A stretch of 64,000 bases of DNA, taken from the NCBI RefSeq assembly GCF_039523435.1, contig NZ_BAAAFH010000022.1:434001-498000 (forward strand), written 5' to 3'. Positions 35,895 to 44,400 of this stretch are shown in pieces (the stretch's first letter is position 1; each line of letters opens with the position of its first letter). The translations under genes and the position numbers were made by a program. The stretch is from Wandonia haliotis (GTDB lineage: Bacteria > Bacteroidota > Bacteroidia > Flavobacteriales_D > Crocinitomicaceae). The notes under the pieces were generated by a model. The model saw nothing but the letters and a program-made list of their open reading frames with translations. It was not told the DNA's origin and made no database searches.

Positions 35895-36020
35895 TTAGAT
35901 ATTACTAAGTGTTTGATTTATGTAAGCAATACGGCTATGGTCAATAGTTATATTCTCACCGTCTGAAATTATACCACACTCTTCTAAAGAATAATATTCC
36001 TTTTCTCCTTTCCACTTTTT
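35895..36020 (-). other. Frameshifted continuation of the SPASM maturase
   Basis: Immediately after the predicted stop of the maturase, the alternate frame continues with KWKGEKEYYSLEECGIIS and DHSRIAYINQTLSNI before stopping at 35897-35895. This reads like the usual C-terminal extension of this protein family (a conserved EECG...IDH..IA.IN pattern, from memory). A run of five T on the plus strand (36016-36020) lies at the junction; one extra base there restores a single frame, turning YISKSGKEKR into YISKKWKGEK. Confidence 0.6.
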
Positions 36021-36955
36021 GATATGTAAGGATTATATCCGCATTTTAGAGGTCTTGAATATATATTTTCTGGAGAGTCTGTAATTACTCTGCAATCTGT
36101 ACATATATATCTAAATTCACAGTCTTTACAAATATTAACTTGATCTTTCGTAATGCTCCAAAATGAGGTTTTCAATTGCTTTATATTATAGTCACTTGCA
36201 TCATCAATATGACAAAAACTATTCTGCATTGTAGGACAATTTTTAAGGAAACCTTTTTCATCAATTCCAATTTTCTTGTGTAGACATGAATTAAAATTCA
36301 AACTCTTAAAAAATAACTTAGGGTTGTTAGAGAATAAATTAGGATGGATATTCCCACAATTATCAGAGGAATTTATTATTTCGCTTGTAAATGCAATGTT
36401 GGCATAATCATCTACAATATTATCAGAACAACTCGAAAAAATTATATTTGAAAGTTTAGGGTTTCTACTAAACAAATTATTGGACTTAATGTATTCAAGA
36501 AGATCTTTTTTATAAGGACAAACTAATTGAATACTTTCTATCGTAGATTCAAATAAATAATTCAATAATAATTCTAATTCCTCAATGTCAATATCAGAAT
36601 AGTATCTAACCTGTAAGAACTTTACTGATAGTGAATCTAATAAATGAACTACTTTTTCTATTGAGTATTCTGAGGTTTCAGATCTATCAATAATTGCCGA
36701 TTCTATTAAATACGGAGAATCGTATTCTAAACTTATCGGAGGCAATAAGGACTCCAAGCTTTTTGGTACTTTCAAAAGGATTCCTTCACTTACCATGTAC
36801 TCAATTGAATCAGTATCTATTTTAGTTAAATCAACTGGCGATAAGCTAAAGGTTATGTGATACCAACATCTCTTTTGAATATCAAAAAGAAGATTGTTTT
36901 TATAACCTTTAACGAAAATACAATTACTGGCAACTATGTACTTTTCTTCTTCCAT
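35984..36955 (-). CDS. gwsS: SPASM-domain peptide maturase of a grasp-with-spasm system (probable 3' frameshift)
   Basis: The 323-residue protein has no radical-SAM CxxxCxxC motif but ends in a SPASM-type Cys cluster. KNCPTMQNSFC comes first, then ICKDCEFRYICTDCRV, and finally SRPLKCGYNPY. This is the pattern of the SPASM partner that accompanies an ATP-grasp ligase in grasp-with-spasm RiPP systems. It is thought to bind Fe-S or metal and help recognise the precursor. It lies 3 bp after the 76-residue ORF. Its apparent stop is probably caused by a frameshift at 36016-36020, which would cost about 30 conserved residues. AT-rich like the whole cluster. Confidence 0.8.
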   Translation of the reverse strand: MEEEKYIVASNCIFVKGYKNNLLFDIQKRCWYHITFSLSPVDLTKIDTDSIEYMVSEGILLKVPKSLESLLPPISLEYDSPYLIESAIIDRSETSEYSIEKVVHLLDSLSVKFLQVRYYSDIDIEELELLLNYLFESTIESIQLVCPYKKDLLEYIKSNNLFSRNPKLSNIIFSSCSDNIVDDYANIAFTSEIINSSDNCGNIHPNLFSNNPKLFFKSLNFNSCLHKKIGIDEKGFLKNCPTMQNSFCHIDDASDYNIKQLKTSFWSITKDQVNICKDCEFRYICTDCRVITDSPENIYSRPLKCGYNPYISKSGKEKRNIIL

Positions 36956-36958
36956 TGT

Positions 36959-37189
36959 TCACTTTATTATAAGTTCAGGATTATAACAGGTACTAATCGG
37001 ACCAGAAGGCATTATCTTTTTGTTTCCACTATACCTAATTGCCTTAACTTCAATGTTATTTACCTGTTTTTTACTTCCTATATCTTCTTTATCTATTTGC
37101 TGTAACCTTTTTTTCGTAAACAGAATATCAAGAGGGATAATCTCAGGACTAATATTATTTTGATCTAGTTGATGTAAAACCTCATTCAT
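36959..37189 (-). CDS. 76-residue protein between the RiPP maturase genes
   Basis: A short ORF whose start overlaps the ATP-grasp stop by 4 bp (ATGA-type junction) and which ends 3 bp before the SPASM gene, so it is firmly in the operon. The sequence has IPLDILFTKKRLQQID, a Lys-rich middle, and the end IMPSGPISTCYNPELIIK. It lacks a double glycine and a signal peptide. I do not recognise it. Options are a small accessory recognition protein or a second substrate; neither is shown by the sequence. Confidence 0.65.
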   Translation of the reverse strand: MNEVLHQLDQNNISPEIIPLDILFTKKRLQQIDKEDIGSKKQVNNIEVKAIRYSGNKKIMPSGPISTCYNPELIIK

Positions 37190-38193
37190 ATTGCCATTCT
37201 TATGTTATAGTTTATTTCTCTTGCTATTTCTCTGTCTAAATAAAAATTACAGTAATCAGAATTCGCCATAAATTGACCATTTGGATTTACTTCTAAGAAA
37301 ACGTATTCTTGATTTGGTGTTAGTATCATGTCTATCGAACCGGATTCAAGCCCTAAATTCTTCATCAACTTAGTAAGTTTGTTCATGATCTCTTGCGGTA
37401 AGTTAAAAGGAATGACCCTATTCATGTTTTCATGGTTATAGTTTCTGTAATCACTTTCTGTTAAATGAGAATTTTGTGAAAAAATTGCCGCTGTGAAAAT
37501 CTTCTGATTAATAAAGAAAATTCTTAGCTCAATTATTTTTTTTATTTCTTTCTGAAATAGAGTTAAAGGAAATGTCACAGGAAATGAGTTAATATCCTTT
37601 AATGTTACCTTTGATGTAAGTTGATGGTATAAATACCCTTCAGTTGTCTCGGCAAAACTAAAGTTAATATCAAGACTCTTAGTAATGATCGAAATATGAG
37701 TATTCAAAAACTCCCTAACCTTTTCCTTCTTTGTTGTCAAAATAGTATCAGGGATTTGTAATCCTGCTTTAATAGCGGCTTCTAAGACATTTATTTTATT
37801 AATTCTACCCGGATTATTCTTACCTATTTTCACCTTAGATTCAAATTGATTAAGACAAATCTCTTTCATAGCAAGTTCGTAGGTAGTGAAAAAATATGCC
37901 AATCGTCCTTTGAAATTGAATAGGCTACATGAATTAAAGTTAGAGTTTGTTATGTTACTCAAAGACACTATTCCGCTCTTAAAATACACGAAAGGAATAT
38001 TTTCCATATTAAAAGTGGAGTTGCCTAAATCGAATTCATAATTTTTATTATCCGTAGACAGAGTAATATGAGAAATCATAGTCTTTTCGACATCAGAAAT
38101 ATACCGATGTACATCAACACCATAGTTTACCAACCATTCATGAATAGATTTAGCTGTAAAATCATTTGCCTTTGCGATTAGAATACAATCCAT
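37186..38193 (-). CDS. gwsG: ATP-grasp peptide ligase of a grasp-with-spasm system
   Basis: The 335-residue protein matches the graspetide ATP-grasp group: an N-terminal MDCILIAKANDFTA domain, a central ATP-grasp domain with IITKSLDINF, IIELRIFFINQKIFTAAIFSQ, and the Mg-binding end SIDMILTPNQEYVFLEVNPNGQFM, containing the Asp, Glu and Asn ligands. Enzymes of this class phosphorylate Asp/Glu side chains of a precursor and close them on Ser/Thr or Lys, giving omega-ester or omega-amide rings. Position 2 bp after the helical-repeat gene and upstream of the SPASM gene supports the name gwsG. Confidence 0.88.
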   Translation of the reverse strand: MDCILIAKANDFTAKSIHEWLVNYGVDVHRYISDVEKTMISHITLSTDNKNYEFDLGNSTFNMENIPFVYFKSGIVSLSNITNSNFNSCSLFNFKGRLAYFFTTYELAMKEICLNQFESKVKIGKNNPGRINKINVLEAAIKAGLQIPDTILTTKKEKVREFLNTHISIITKSLDINFSFAETTEGYLYHQLTSKVTLKDINSFPVTFPLTLFQKEIKKIIELRIFFINQKIFTAAIFSQNSHLTESDYRNYNHENMNRVIPFNLPQEIMNKLTKLMKNLGLESGSIDMILTPNQEYVFLEVNPNGQFMANSDYCNFYLDREIAREINYNIRMAI

Positions 38194-38195
38194 TA

Positions 38196-39158
38196 CTACT
38201 TTAAATAATTAAACTGTGTTTTATGTTTTTTGTAAAAATCAAACATTGCTGTTCTTTTTGGGGATTGCCCCTTTGGATATAGGTTCCAAGTGTCAATATA
38301 ATAGGGTGATAATCCTATTGAAAGTCGATTAACGTAAAGTAGCCATGGATCGGTATAGTCCTTGTCGTGAAAATAGGCATTGTAAATTGTAAATCGTTCA
38401 CAAGGGTTTTGTTTAAATGCTCTGTCCATTCCTTTTGCAAAAAAATACGGATCTAAATTTCCCTTATTAATTTCCTTAAATAATGTCCTGTAATTAGATA
38501 CAAACCATTCTTTTGACATATGAACGAATATTATAGATAATTTATGAAACTGCCCGTGCACACCTCCCGGCATTCCATTCGACTTTACATAATTAATCAG
38601 TTCTAAGCCGTTGATTGAATCAGTTTCTCTAAGTTTCTCTAAATATTCTCCCATTATAATACTATCCTTTTCATAATATGGACGAATAGAGTCTCTTATT
38701 AGAATTCTTAGCCTTTGATCTTTCTTGAAAAGTGACTGAACAAATTCATTATGTTTCTTGTTGTATGGCAATTCGTTTTTTATTAGTTTTTTTACTAACC
38801 TACTTTTTTGAGATACAGTCATTCCCTCAAAATAAGTTGTATCATCAATAAATATGTCTTGTAACCCTTCAATATGTTTGGATTGTGAAAGTAATTTTAA
38901 GGCATCTTTTTTGCGGTTTACTTCCCAATAAGATCGAGCTAAATTATAGCGATCAATTCCAGATGATACGTTGACGGATTGAATAGCTTTTTCATAAAAA
39001 AGAATCGCTGAATCGTATTGTTGTTCATAAAACCAAAAAGAAGCCTCATTGACTAAATTGTAATAATCAATGTAGTTTTCATTTTTTTTGGTTTGAGAAA
39101 AGGATTTAATAGTTACTACTGCTACAAAAAGCAGGGTAAGAGATAAGTATTTCGCCAT
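38196..39158 (-). CDS. Secreted TPR-like protein inside the RiPP cluster
   Basis: A 320-residue protein with a signal peptide (ending IKSFSQ). One TPR-like pair follows (SFWFYEQQYDSAILFYEKAI and YNLARSYWEVNRKKDALKLL, about 38-95). The C-terminal domain (about 130-320) has QRLRILIRDSI, DSINGLELINYVKSNGMPGG and FFAKGMDRAFKQNP, resembling the DUF6624 pattern. It sits between the precursor and gwsG, 2 bp before gwsG. A periplasmic role in immunity or peptide handling is possible but inferred only from position. Confidence 0.7.
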   Translation of the reverse strand: MAKYLSLTLLFVAVVTIKSFSQTKKNENYIDYYNLVNEASFWFYEQQYDSAILFYEKAIQSVNVSSGIDRYNLARSYWEVNRKKDALKLLSQSKHIEGLQDIFIDDTTYFEGMTVSQKSRLVKKLIKNELPYNKKHNEFVQSLFKKDQRLRILIRDSIRPYYEKDSIIMGEYLEKLRETDSINGLELINYVKSNGMPGGVHGQFHKLSIIFVHMSKEWFVSNYRTLFKEINKGNLDPYFFAKGMDRAFKQNPCERFTIYNAYFHDKDYTDPWLLYVNRLSIGLSPYYIDTWNLYPKGQSPKRTAMFDFYKKHKTQFNYLK

Positions 39159-39175
39159 ATTATTTTAATAAGATT

Positions 39176-39207
39176 AGCATACCCAGTCTTCGCAGACTGA
39201 GTATGCT
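39176..39207 (-). terminator. Hairpin between precursor and downstream biosynthetic genes
   Basis: AGCATAC-C-CAGTCT (39176-39189) pairs with AGACTG-A-GTATGCT (39194-39207), 14-bp arms with one mismatch and a 4-nt loop (TCGC). It lies 18 bp after the precursor stop. With only a weak T run after it, it may be a partial terminator or an RNA-stabilising 3' end, allowing far more precursor than enzyme. Confidence 0.7.
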
Positions 39208-39225
39208 GAAACAACACAAACACAA

Positions 39226-39411
39226 CTACCACAAAAGCTCTCCTTTATCGCAATCGTACTCAGAGTCAATAGTGTCGTACTTTTTACCTTCTGTTATTAA
39301 CTCTTCATCGTTTGATCCGTCAGAGCCTTGTGTTGGACTCCAGTAACCACCTTTAACCTGATCCAAAACAATCTCATTTTGTTCAAACCCATTAATTGAA
39401 TTCTTTTTCAT
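39226..39411 (-). CDS. gwsA: Grasp-with-spasm RiPP precursor peptide
   Basis: A 61-residue peptide beginning MKKNSINGFEQNEIVLDQVKGG. The first 22 residues look like a double-glycine leader; the C39 exporter would cut after Gly22. The 39-residue core starts YWSPTQGSDGSNDEELITEG and is rich in Asp/Glu (10), Ser/Thr (7) and contains two Lys next to each other and a third near the end, the ingredients for ester or amide crosslinks. A single Cys and a C-terminal Trp stand out. A-rich ribosome binding site precedes the ATG at 39411. The hydrophobic IVLDQV in the leader may be the ligase recognition helix (inference). Confidence 0.85.
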   Translation of the reverse strand: MKKNSINGFEQNEIVLDQVKGGYWSPTQGSDGSNDEELITEGKKYDTIDSEYDCDKGELLW

Positions 39412-39583
39412 TTTTGATAAATTTTAATGTTAGAAAAAAAACAAATCACTCAATTGCCTAAGAGTTTGTTTATGCGCATCTCAACAGTAAATTAGGATTC
39501 AAATAAGTAATTTGATGAAGTAATTATAAGGCATATAATCTATTAAACCAATCGAATGAACTTATAATTTATTACTTTTAACC

Positions 39584-39594
39584 GATAAATTATC
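39584..39594. promoter_or_regulatory. Operator-like palindrome, copy 1
   Basis: GATAAATTATC, an 11-bp near-perfect palindrome directly before the XRE start codon. The same 11 bases recur inside the XRE gene at 39673-39683, and the flanking ACC/GGT bases extend the match in inverted orientation. Likely an autoregulatory site of the XRE protein. Confidence 0.45.
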
Positions 39595-39600
39595 AAGGTG

Positions 39601-39984
39601 ATGGATCATACAATTGGTTTAAAAATAAGAAAAGTAAGAGAACTTAAAAATTTCAGTCAACAGTATGTGGCTGATAAATTATCGGTAAGCCAGGGATATT
39701 ATTCAGACATAGAAAACTGTAAAACAAATATTTCCGAAGAAAGATTAAATGAAATTTCTAATATCCTAGATGTTAATCCTGATGCAATAAAATCATTTAA
39801 CGATCAGGTAGTGTTTAATTCTTGTTCACAATCTGGATATTTGAATACTTACAATATCCCTTTTGATAAAATTGATAAACTGTACGAAGAAATAATTCGA
39901 AGCCATGAACAACGAATTGAAGATTTACAAAAAGTGATCGAAGCCAAAAACCAAATAATTGAATTACTAGAAAAAAGAAAGTGA
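39601..39984 (+). CDS. XRE-family helix-turn-helix regulator with C-terminal coiled coil
   Basis: A 127-residue protein (ATG 39601; a GTG one codon upstream is also possible). Residues 1-70 form a Cro/C1-type HTH: GLKIRKVRELKNFSQQYVADKLSVSQGYYSDIENCKTNIS. A coiled coil (LYEEIIRSHEQRIEDLQKVIEAKNQIIELLEKRK) at the end likely gives oligomerisation. It is divergent from the RiPP precursor gene and probably controls it, with the GATAAATTATC sites as candidate operators. Confidence 0.85.
   Translation: MDHTIGLKIRKVRELKNFSQQYVADKLSVSQGYYSDIENCKTNISEERLNEISNILDVNPDAIKSFNDQVVFNSCSQSGYLNTYNIPFDKIDKLYEEIIRSHEQRIEDLQKVIEAKNQIIELLEKRK
39673..39683. promoter_or_regulatory. Operator-like palindrome, copy 2
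   Basis: GATAAATTATC inside the coding sequence of the XRE regulator, 89 bp from the first copy. Extended, it reads GATAAATTATCGGT, which is the first site (ACCGATAAATTATC) inverted with one mismatch. Confidence 0.4.
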
Positions 39985-40055
39985 TTTACCAACAACTCCT
40001 ACCCCACTTATTATCAAAACAAAAAGATTATTTTATTAGCAGGTTTGCGCTATTT

Positions 40056-40070
40056 TTCCTAAATTGGGAA
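40056..40070. promoter_or_regulatory. TTCC-N6-GGGAA palindrome, copy 2
   Basis: TTCCTAAATTGGGAA, extended to TTTTTCC-N7-GGAAAAA, ends 12 bp before the response-regulator ATG. Its placement suggests autoregulation of the two-component genes. Confidence 0.4.
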
Positions 40071-40081
40071 AAAGCCGACCG

Positions 40082-41428
40082 ATGAATTATACCTTATTCT
40101 GCGTAGAAGACGACCCCGTATACGGAAAACTAGTGCAACATTCCCTGTCCATGGATCCGGAATATACAGTACAGTTATTCAAGTCAGGACATGAATTGCT
40201 CAAGCAATTACACCAACATCCTGATGTCATAACACTTGACATCAATCTTCCCGATTTCTCCGGACATGAACTTCTTTTGGAGATTAAAAAGAAAAGTCCT
40301 GATTCCGTAATCATCGTTCTCTCAGGGCAGGAGGATATTTCAACTGCTGTCCAGCTTTTTCGACTGGGGGTATTCGACTACATTATTAAAGATGATAATG
40401 CTCTTGACCGTCTGTGGCATGTTGCGCATAACGCCACTAAACAAAGTGAAATGAAAAGGGAGCTGAATGTATTACGCAGTGAAATTCATGATAAGTATAG
40501 TATTTCATCTGAAATCCGGGGAGCCAGTCCGGAAATGGAAAAGATATTCAACCTGATAGAAAAAACAGTAAAATCGGATATCAATGTCATGTTGTACGGT
40601 GAAACAGGAACGGGAAAAGAACTGGTAGCACGTTCTGTCCATTTCAATTCCAACCGGAAGAGCAAGCCTTTTGTCCCGATCAATGTTACAGCTATTCCGA
40701 AAGAATTGATTGAAAGCGAATTATTCGGACATGAGAAGGGAGCATTCACAGGAGCTCATGCTGCAAGAACCGGACTGCTGGAATCCGCTAAGGGCGGCAC
40801 CGTTTTTCTTGATGAAATCGGAGAAATGGAACTTTCGATGCAGGTAAAACTGCTCCGGGTTTTACAGGAAATGGAGATGACCCGTGTCGGGGGAAATCAA
40901 AAGATAAAACTAGACTTTCGACTGATTACAGCCACACACAAAAATCTACTGAACGAAGTCCGGGAAGGAAATTTCAGAGAAGATTTGTATTACCGTCTTA
41001 TGGGAATCACGATCGAGTTACCGCCTCTACGGGAAAGAGGAAAAGACATTATTATTCTGGCCAATTATTTCCTCAAACAATTCTGTAAGAAGAATAAACT
41101 CCCTGAAAAAATGCTGGCCAATTCAGCAATGAAGGCGCTGCTAAAATATAATTTCCCTGGTAATGTACGGGAATTAAAAGCAATCATTGAATCGGCTATT
41201 GTTCTTAGTGATTCAGATGTAATCGAAGCGTATGATTTCGCATTTACCAGCGACAGTTCTCCGGATGTCCTTTTCAATGATGAATTCACACTGGAAGAGT
41301 ATACTACAAAAATCATTCAGCTTTCATTGAATAAAAATGATAATAACGTTGTCCGAACCGCCTCTAAACTGGGAATAGGAAAATCAACTATTTACCGGTT
41401 GATCCAGGAAGGTAAACTATCTAATTAA
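40082..41428 (+). CDS. NtrC-family sigma-54-dependent response regulator
   Basis: The 448-residue protein (ATG 40082, giving MNYTLFCVEDDPVYGKL) has a receiver domain (1-120; acidic EDD and phospho-acceptor Asp in VITLDINLPDFSG). An AAA+ domain (about 145-380) follows, with GETGTGKE, the sigma-54 contact loop GAFTGA, DEIGEMELSMQ and an RITA-type sensor. A short Fis-type HTH (VVRTASKLGIGKSTIYRLI) ends the protein. It should activate sigma-54 promoters when phosphorylated, probably by the hybrid kinase encoded 11 bp downstream. Upstream starts would add unrelated residues. Confidence 0.93.
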   Translation: MNYTLFCVEDDPVYGKLVQHSLSMDPEYTVQLFKSGHELLKQLHQHPDVITLDINLPDFSGHELLLEIKKKSPDSVIIVLSGQEDISTAVQLFRLGVFDYIIKDDNALDRLWHVAHNATKQSEMKRELNVLRSEIHDKYSISSEIRGASPEMEKIFNLIEKTVKSDINVMLYGETGTGKELVARSVHFNSNRKSKPFVPINVTAIPKELIESELFGHEKGAFTGAHAARTGLLESAKGGTVFLDEIGEMELSMQVKLLRVLQEMEMTRVGGNQKIKLDFRLITATHKNLLNEVREGNFREDLYYRLMGITIELPPLRERGKDIIILANYFLKQFCKKNKLPEKMLANSAMKALLKYNFPGNVRELKAIIESAIVLSDSDVIEAYDFAFTSDSSPDVLFNDEFTLEEYTTKIIQLSLNKNDNNVVRTASKLGIGKSTIYRLIQEGKLSN

Positions 41429-41439
41429 TCCGACCCGCT

Positions 41440-44400
41440 ATGAAAAAAGAAGTATTCTTCGAAGCACTTGTCAATAACCATTCGGATGCGATTCAGGTGA
41501 TGGATCTGGATGGTAATCTTGTCTTTTTAAATCATGCTGCCAAAGAGCGAATGGGGGTTAATATGAGAAAAGATCTACTGCTAAATATTTCTGAGTTTGA
41601 ACCTTTGTTTAAAAGTGAACAGATCTGGAAAGAACATGTTACCGAAATACTTAAAGTAGAAAAGCGGGTTATTATCCGAAATTGCACCAATAGAACTACC
41701 GGCGAAACCATTCCTGTGGAAGTAACGGAAAGCATCGTCCAGATTAACGGAGAAAAGCATATTTTTTCACTCTCCAGGGATATACGGGACAGGGAGGAAA
41801 TTCAAAAAAGGCTTAATCTCAGAGAGCGGATACTGGTTGCCATTTCCGATTCAACGACCGAACTTCTTTTCAACCCCAACACGCAGGAAGCTATAGCCCG
41901 GGTACTTCGCATTATAGGGGAAGCCGTAGATGTTGACCGCACCTACCTGTTTGATTATTACAACACTCCAGAAACGGGAGAGGTAATTTCACAGAGATAC
42001 GAATGGAATTCCGGGGGAGCTGAACCTCAAATTGATAATCCTGAACTTCAAAATGTGCCTGTAGAGCTTTTTGAAGATTTTATGAGTACACTTAAACAAA
42101 ACAGACCGTATCAGGCCATCGTAAGTGAACTCCCGGACGAAATGCAACTGAAAGCAATCTTAGAACCTCAGGAGATTATCTCATTTCTCGTTATCCCCAT
42201 TTTTCTGGGAGGTCGCTTTTTCGGGTTTGTCGGATATGATGACTGTCACCAGAAACGGATATGGAGCGATTCTGAATTATCCATTCTACAAACACTTGCA
42301 AATAATATCTCTATTGCACTGGAAAGAGAAAAACAACAACAGGAAATTGAAAACCTTGCTTTGTTTCCCTTACAAAACCCGGCTCCTATTCTACGTTTAT
42401 CCACAACCGGAGACATACTTTTGAAAAATGCCGCAGCCAAAGAGTTATTCCACGCCCCCGTATGGATCAAAGGAAAAGAATTTACATTTGCTGATTTCAA
42501 GGAATTTATCCTCAAAGCTGTTTCTCCTACTGAAACAACACAATCAATTTCTATAAAAACTTCAACAGATACGTACTTCTCCGTAACCATTAAACTCATT
42601 CATGAAAAATCGTATATCAATCTCTATTTTAATGATATTACTCTTTTGAAAGAAACTCAGGAAACACTCAGAAATACCCGCAAAACGACAGAAGAGATTA
42701 TTCAGCAAATGGAAGATGTGATCTGGTCAATTAATTTCCCGGATTATACATCACTTTTTATTTCGCCTTCCATCGAAAAACTAAGCGGAATTCCGATAAG
42801 TGAGTTTATGCGAGATTACAAGGTATGGGAAAGTATCATCGTTCCTGAAGACCGATATGTTATTACAAAAATAAACGAGGAGCTTACAAAAAAAGGCGAG
42901 TCCGAAGCAGAATATCGTGTTCAGACAGATTCCGGCATCAAATGGGTGAATAATCGTGCAAGGGTTATTTACAATTCGGAAAACAGTCCTGTACGAATAG
43001 ATGGATATATACGAGACATTACCCAACGGAAACAATTTGATGAATCTCTCCGGTTTCAGGAAGAAAAATACCGCCGCATCATTGCTAATATGAACCTCGG
43101 ACTTCTGGAAGTCGATCTGAATGATATCATATTATTTGCCAACGATAGTTTTTGTGAAATGTCCGGTTATCGGGTTGAGCAATTAGTCGGACAGAATGCA
43201 GCAGACTTGTTTCTGGGGGAGAAAGAGCTTGCAATGATTCAGAAAAAAAAGCAAGAAAGAATTCAGGGGAAGTCCGACAGCTATGAAATTGAAGTAGTCG
43301 ACAAAGGAGAAAAGAAATGGTGGTTAATCAGCGGTGCTCCCAACTATGATAAAGATGGTAAACTCATCGGTACAATTGGAATTCACCTGGATATTACTGA
43401 CCAGAAAAAAATTCAGGATGAACTTGAGAAAGCAAAAATACGAGCCGAGTCATCCGATAAGGCAAAGGAAGAGTTTATTATGAATATGAGTCATGAAATA
43501 CGAACTCCACTCAATGCTATTGTAGGGCTTTCCAACTTTCTGAAAAATGAAGATCTGCCCCGTGAAAAAATAAACATGATTGAAAAAATTGCCGTTTCGG
43601 GGAAACACCTGCAAGCACTTATTGACAATATCCTTGATTTCTCAAAAATATCCTCCGGACACTTGTCTATTCATCCGGCACCTTTTGATATTTATCATCT
43701 CCTTGAAAATGTAAAAAAAATCATAGAACCTTTATCTGAAGAAAAGAAACTTGATTTTAATATCTATATAGACACTAGTCTATCGCCTGTTTTGGTCGGC
43801 GATGAGATTCGATTACGACAAATTCTGGTCAATTTTCTTTCCAATGCAGTTAAGTTCACGGATAAGGGTTATGTCCGTTTATCTGTCTCTCAAGAACATA
43901 AAGAACAGGCTCCGAATATGATTCACTTTATCATTGAAGATACAGGGATAGGTATGAGCCCTGACTTTCAGAAAAGAATATTCGATAAATTCACTCAGGA
44001 AATTAGTTCTCCAACAGAAAAGACAAGCGGAACCGGACTTGGAATGGCTATTTCAAAAGAATTCATCTCCCTTATGGGAGGAGAAATTCTGGTTCAATCC
44101 GAGAAAGATAAAGGGACACAATTTACGCTTACAATACCTCTGGAACCGGGTAGTCTAACAACCAATGAGCTCCACAGAACGGAAAATCACGAGGAAGAAC
44201 TCAAAAATAAAACGATCCTGATTGTTGAAGATAATGATATTAACCGCCTGGTTGTTTCGTCCATTCTCAATAGAAAAGGAGCCCGTTTACTGGAAGCGGT
44301 CAATGGATTAGAGGCTCTTGAGTTACTAAAAACAGAGTCAGTGGACTGTATTCTTATGGATGTACAAATGCCTAAAATGAATGGCTATGAATGTACGATT

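Noticed and set aside
36959..37189. 76-residue ORF as a second RiPP precursor
   Set aside because: It has no Gly-Gly leader end and few acidic/hydroxyl clusters at its C-terminus, so it is listed only as an unknown operon member.
40082..41428. Sigma-54 promoter (TGGC-N8-TTGC type) near the NtrC-type regulator
   Set aside because: No convincing -24/-12 pair was seen upstream of this gene or the adjoining genes.
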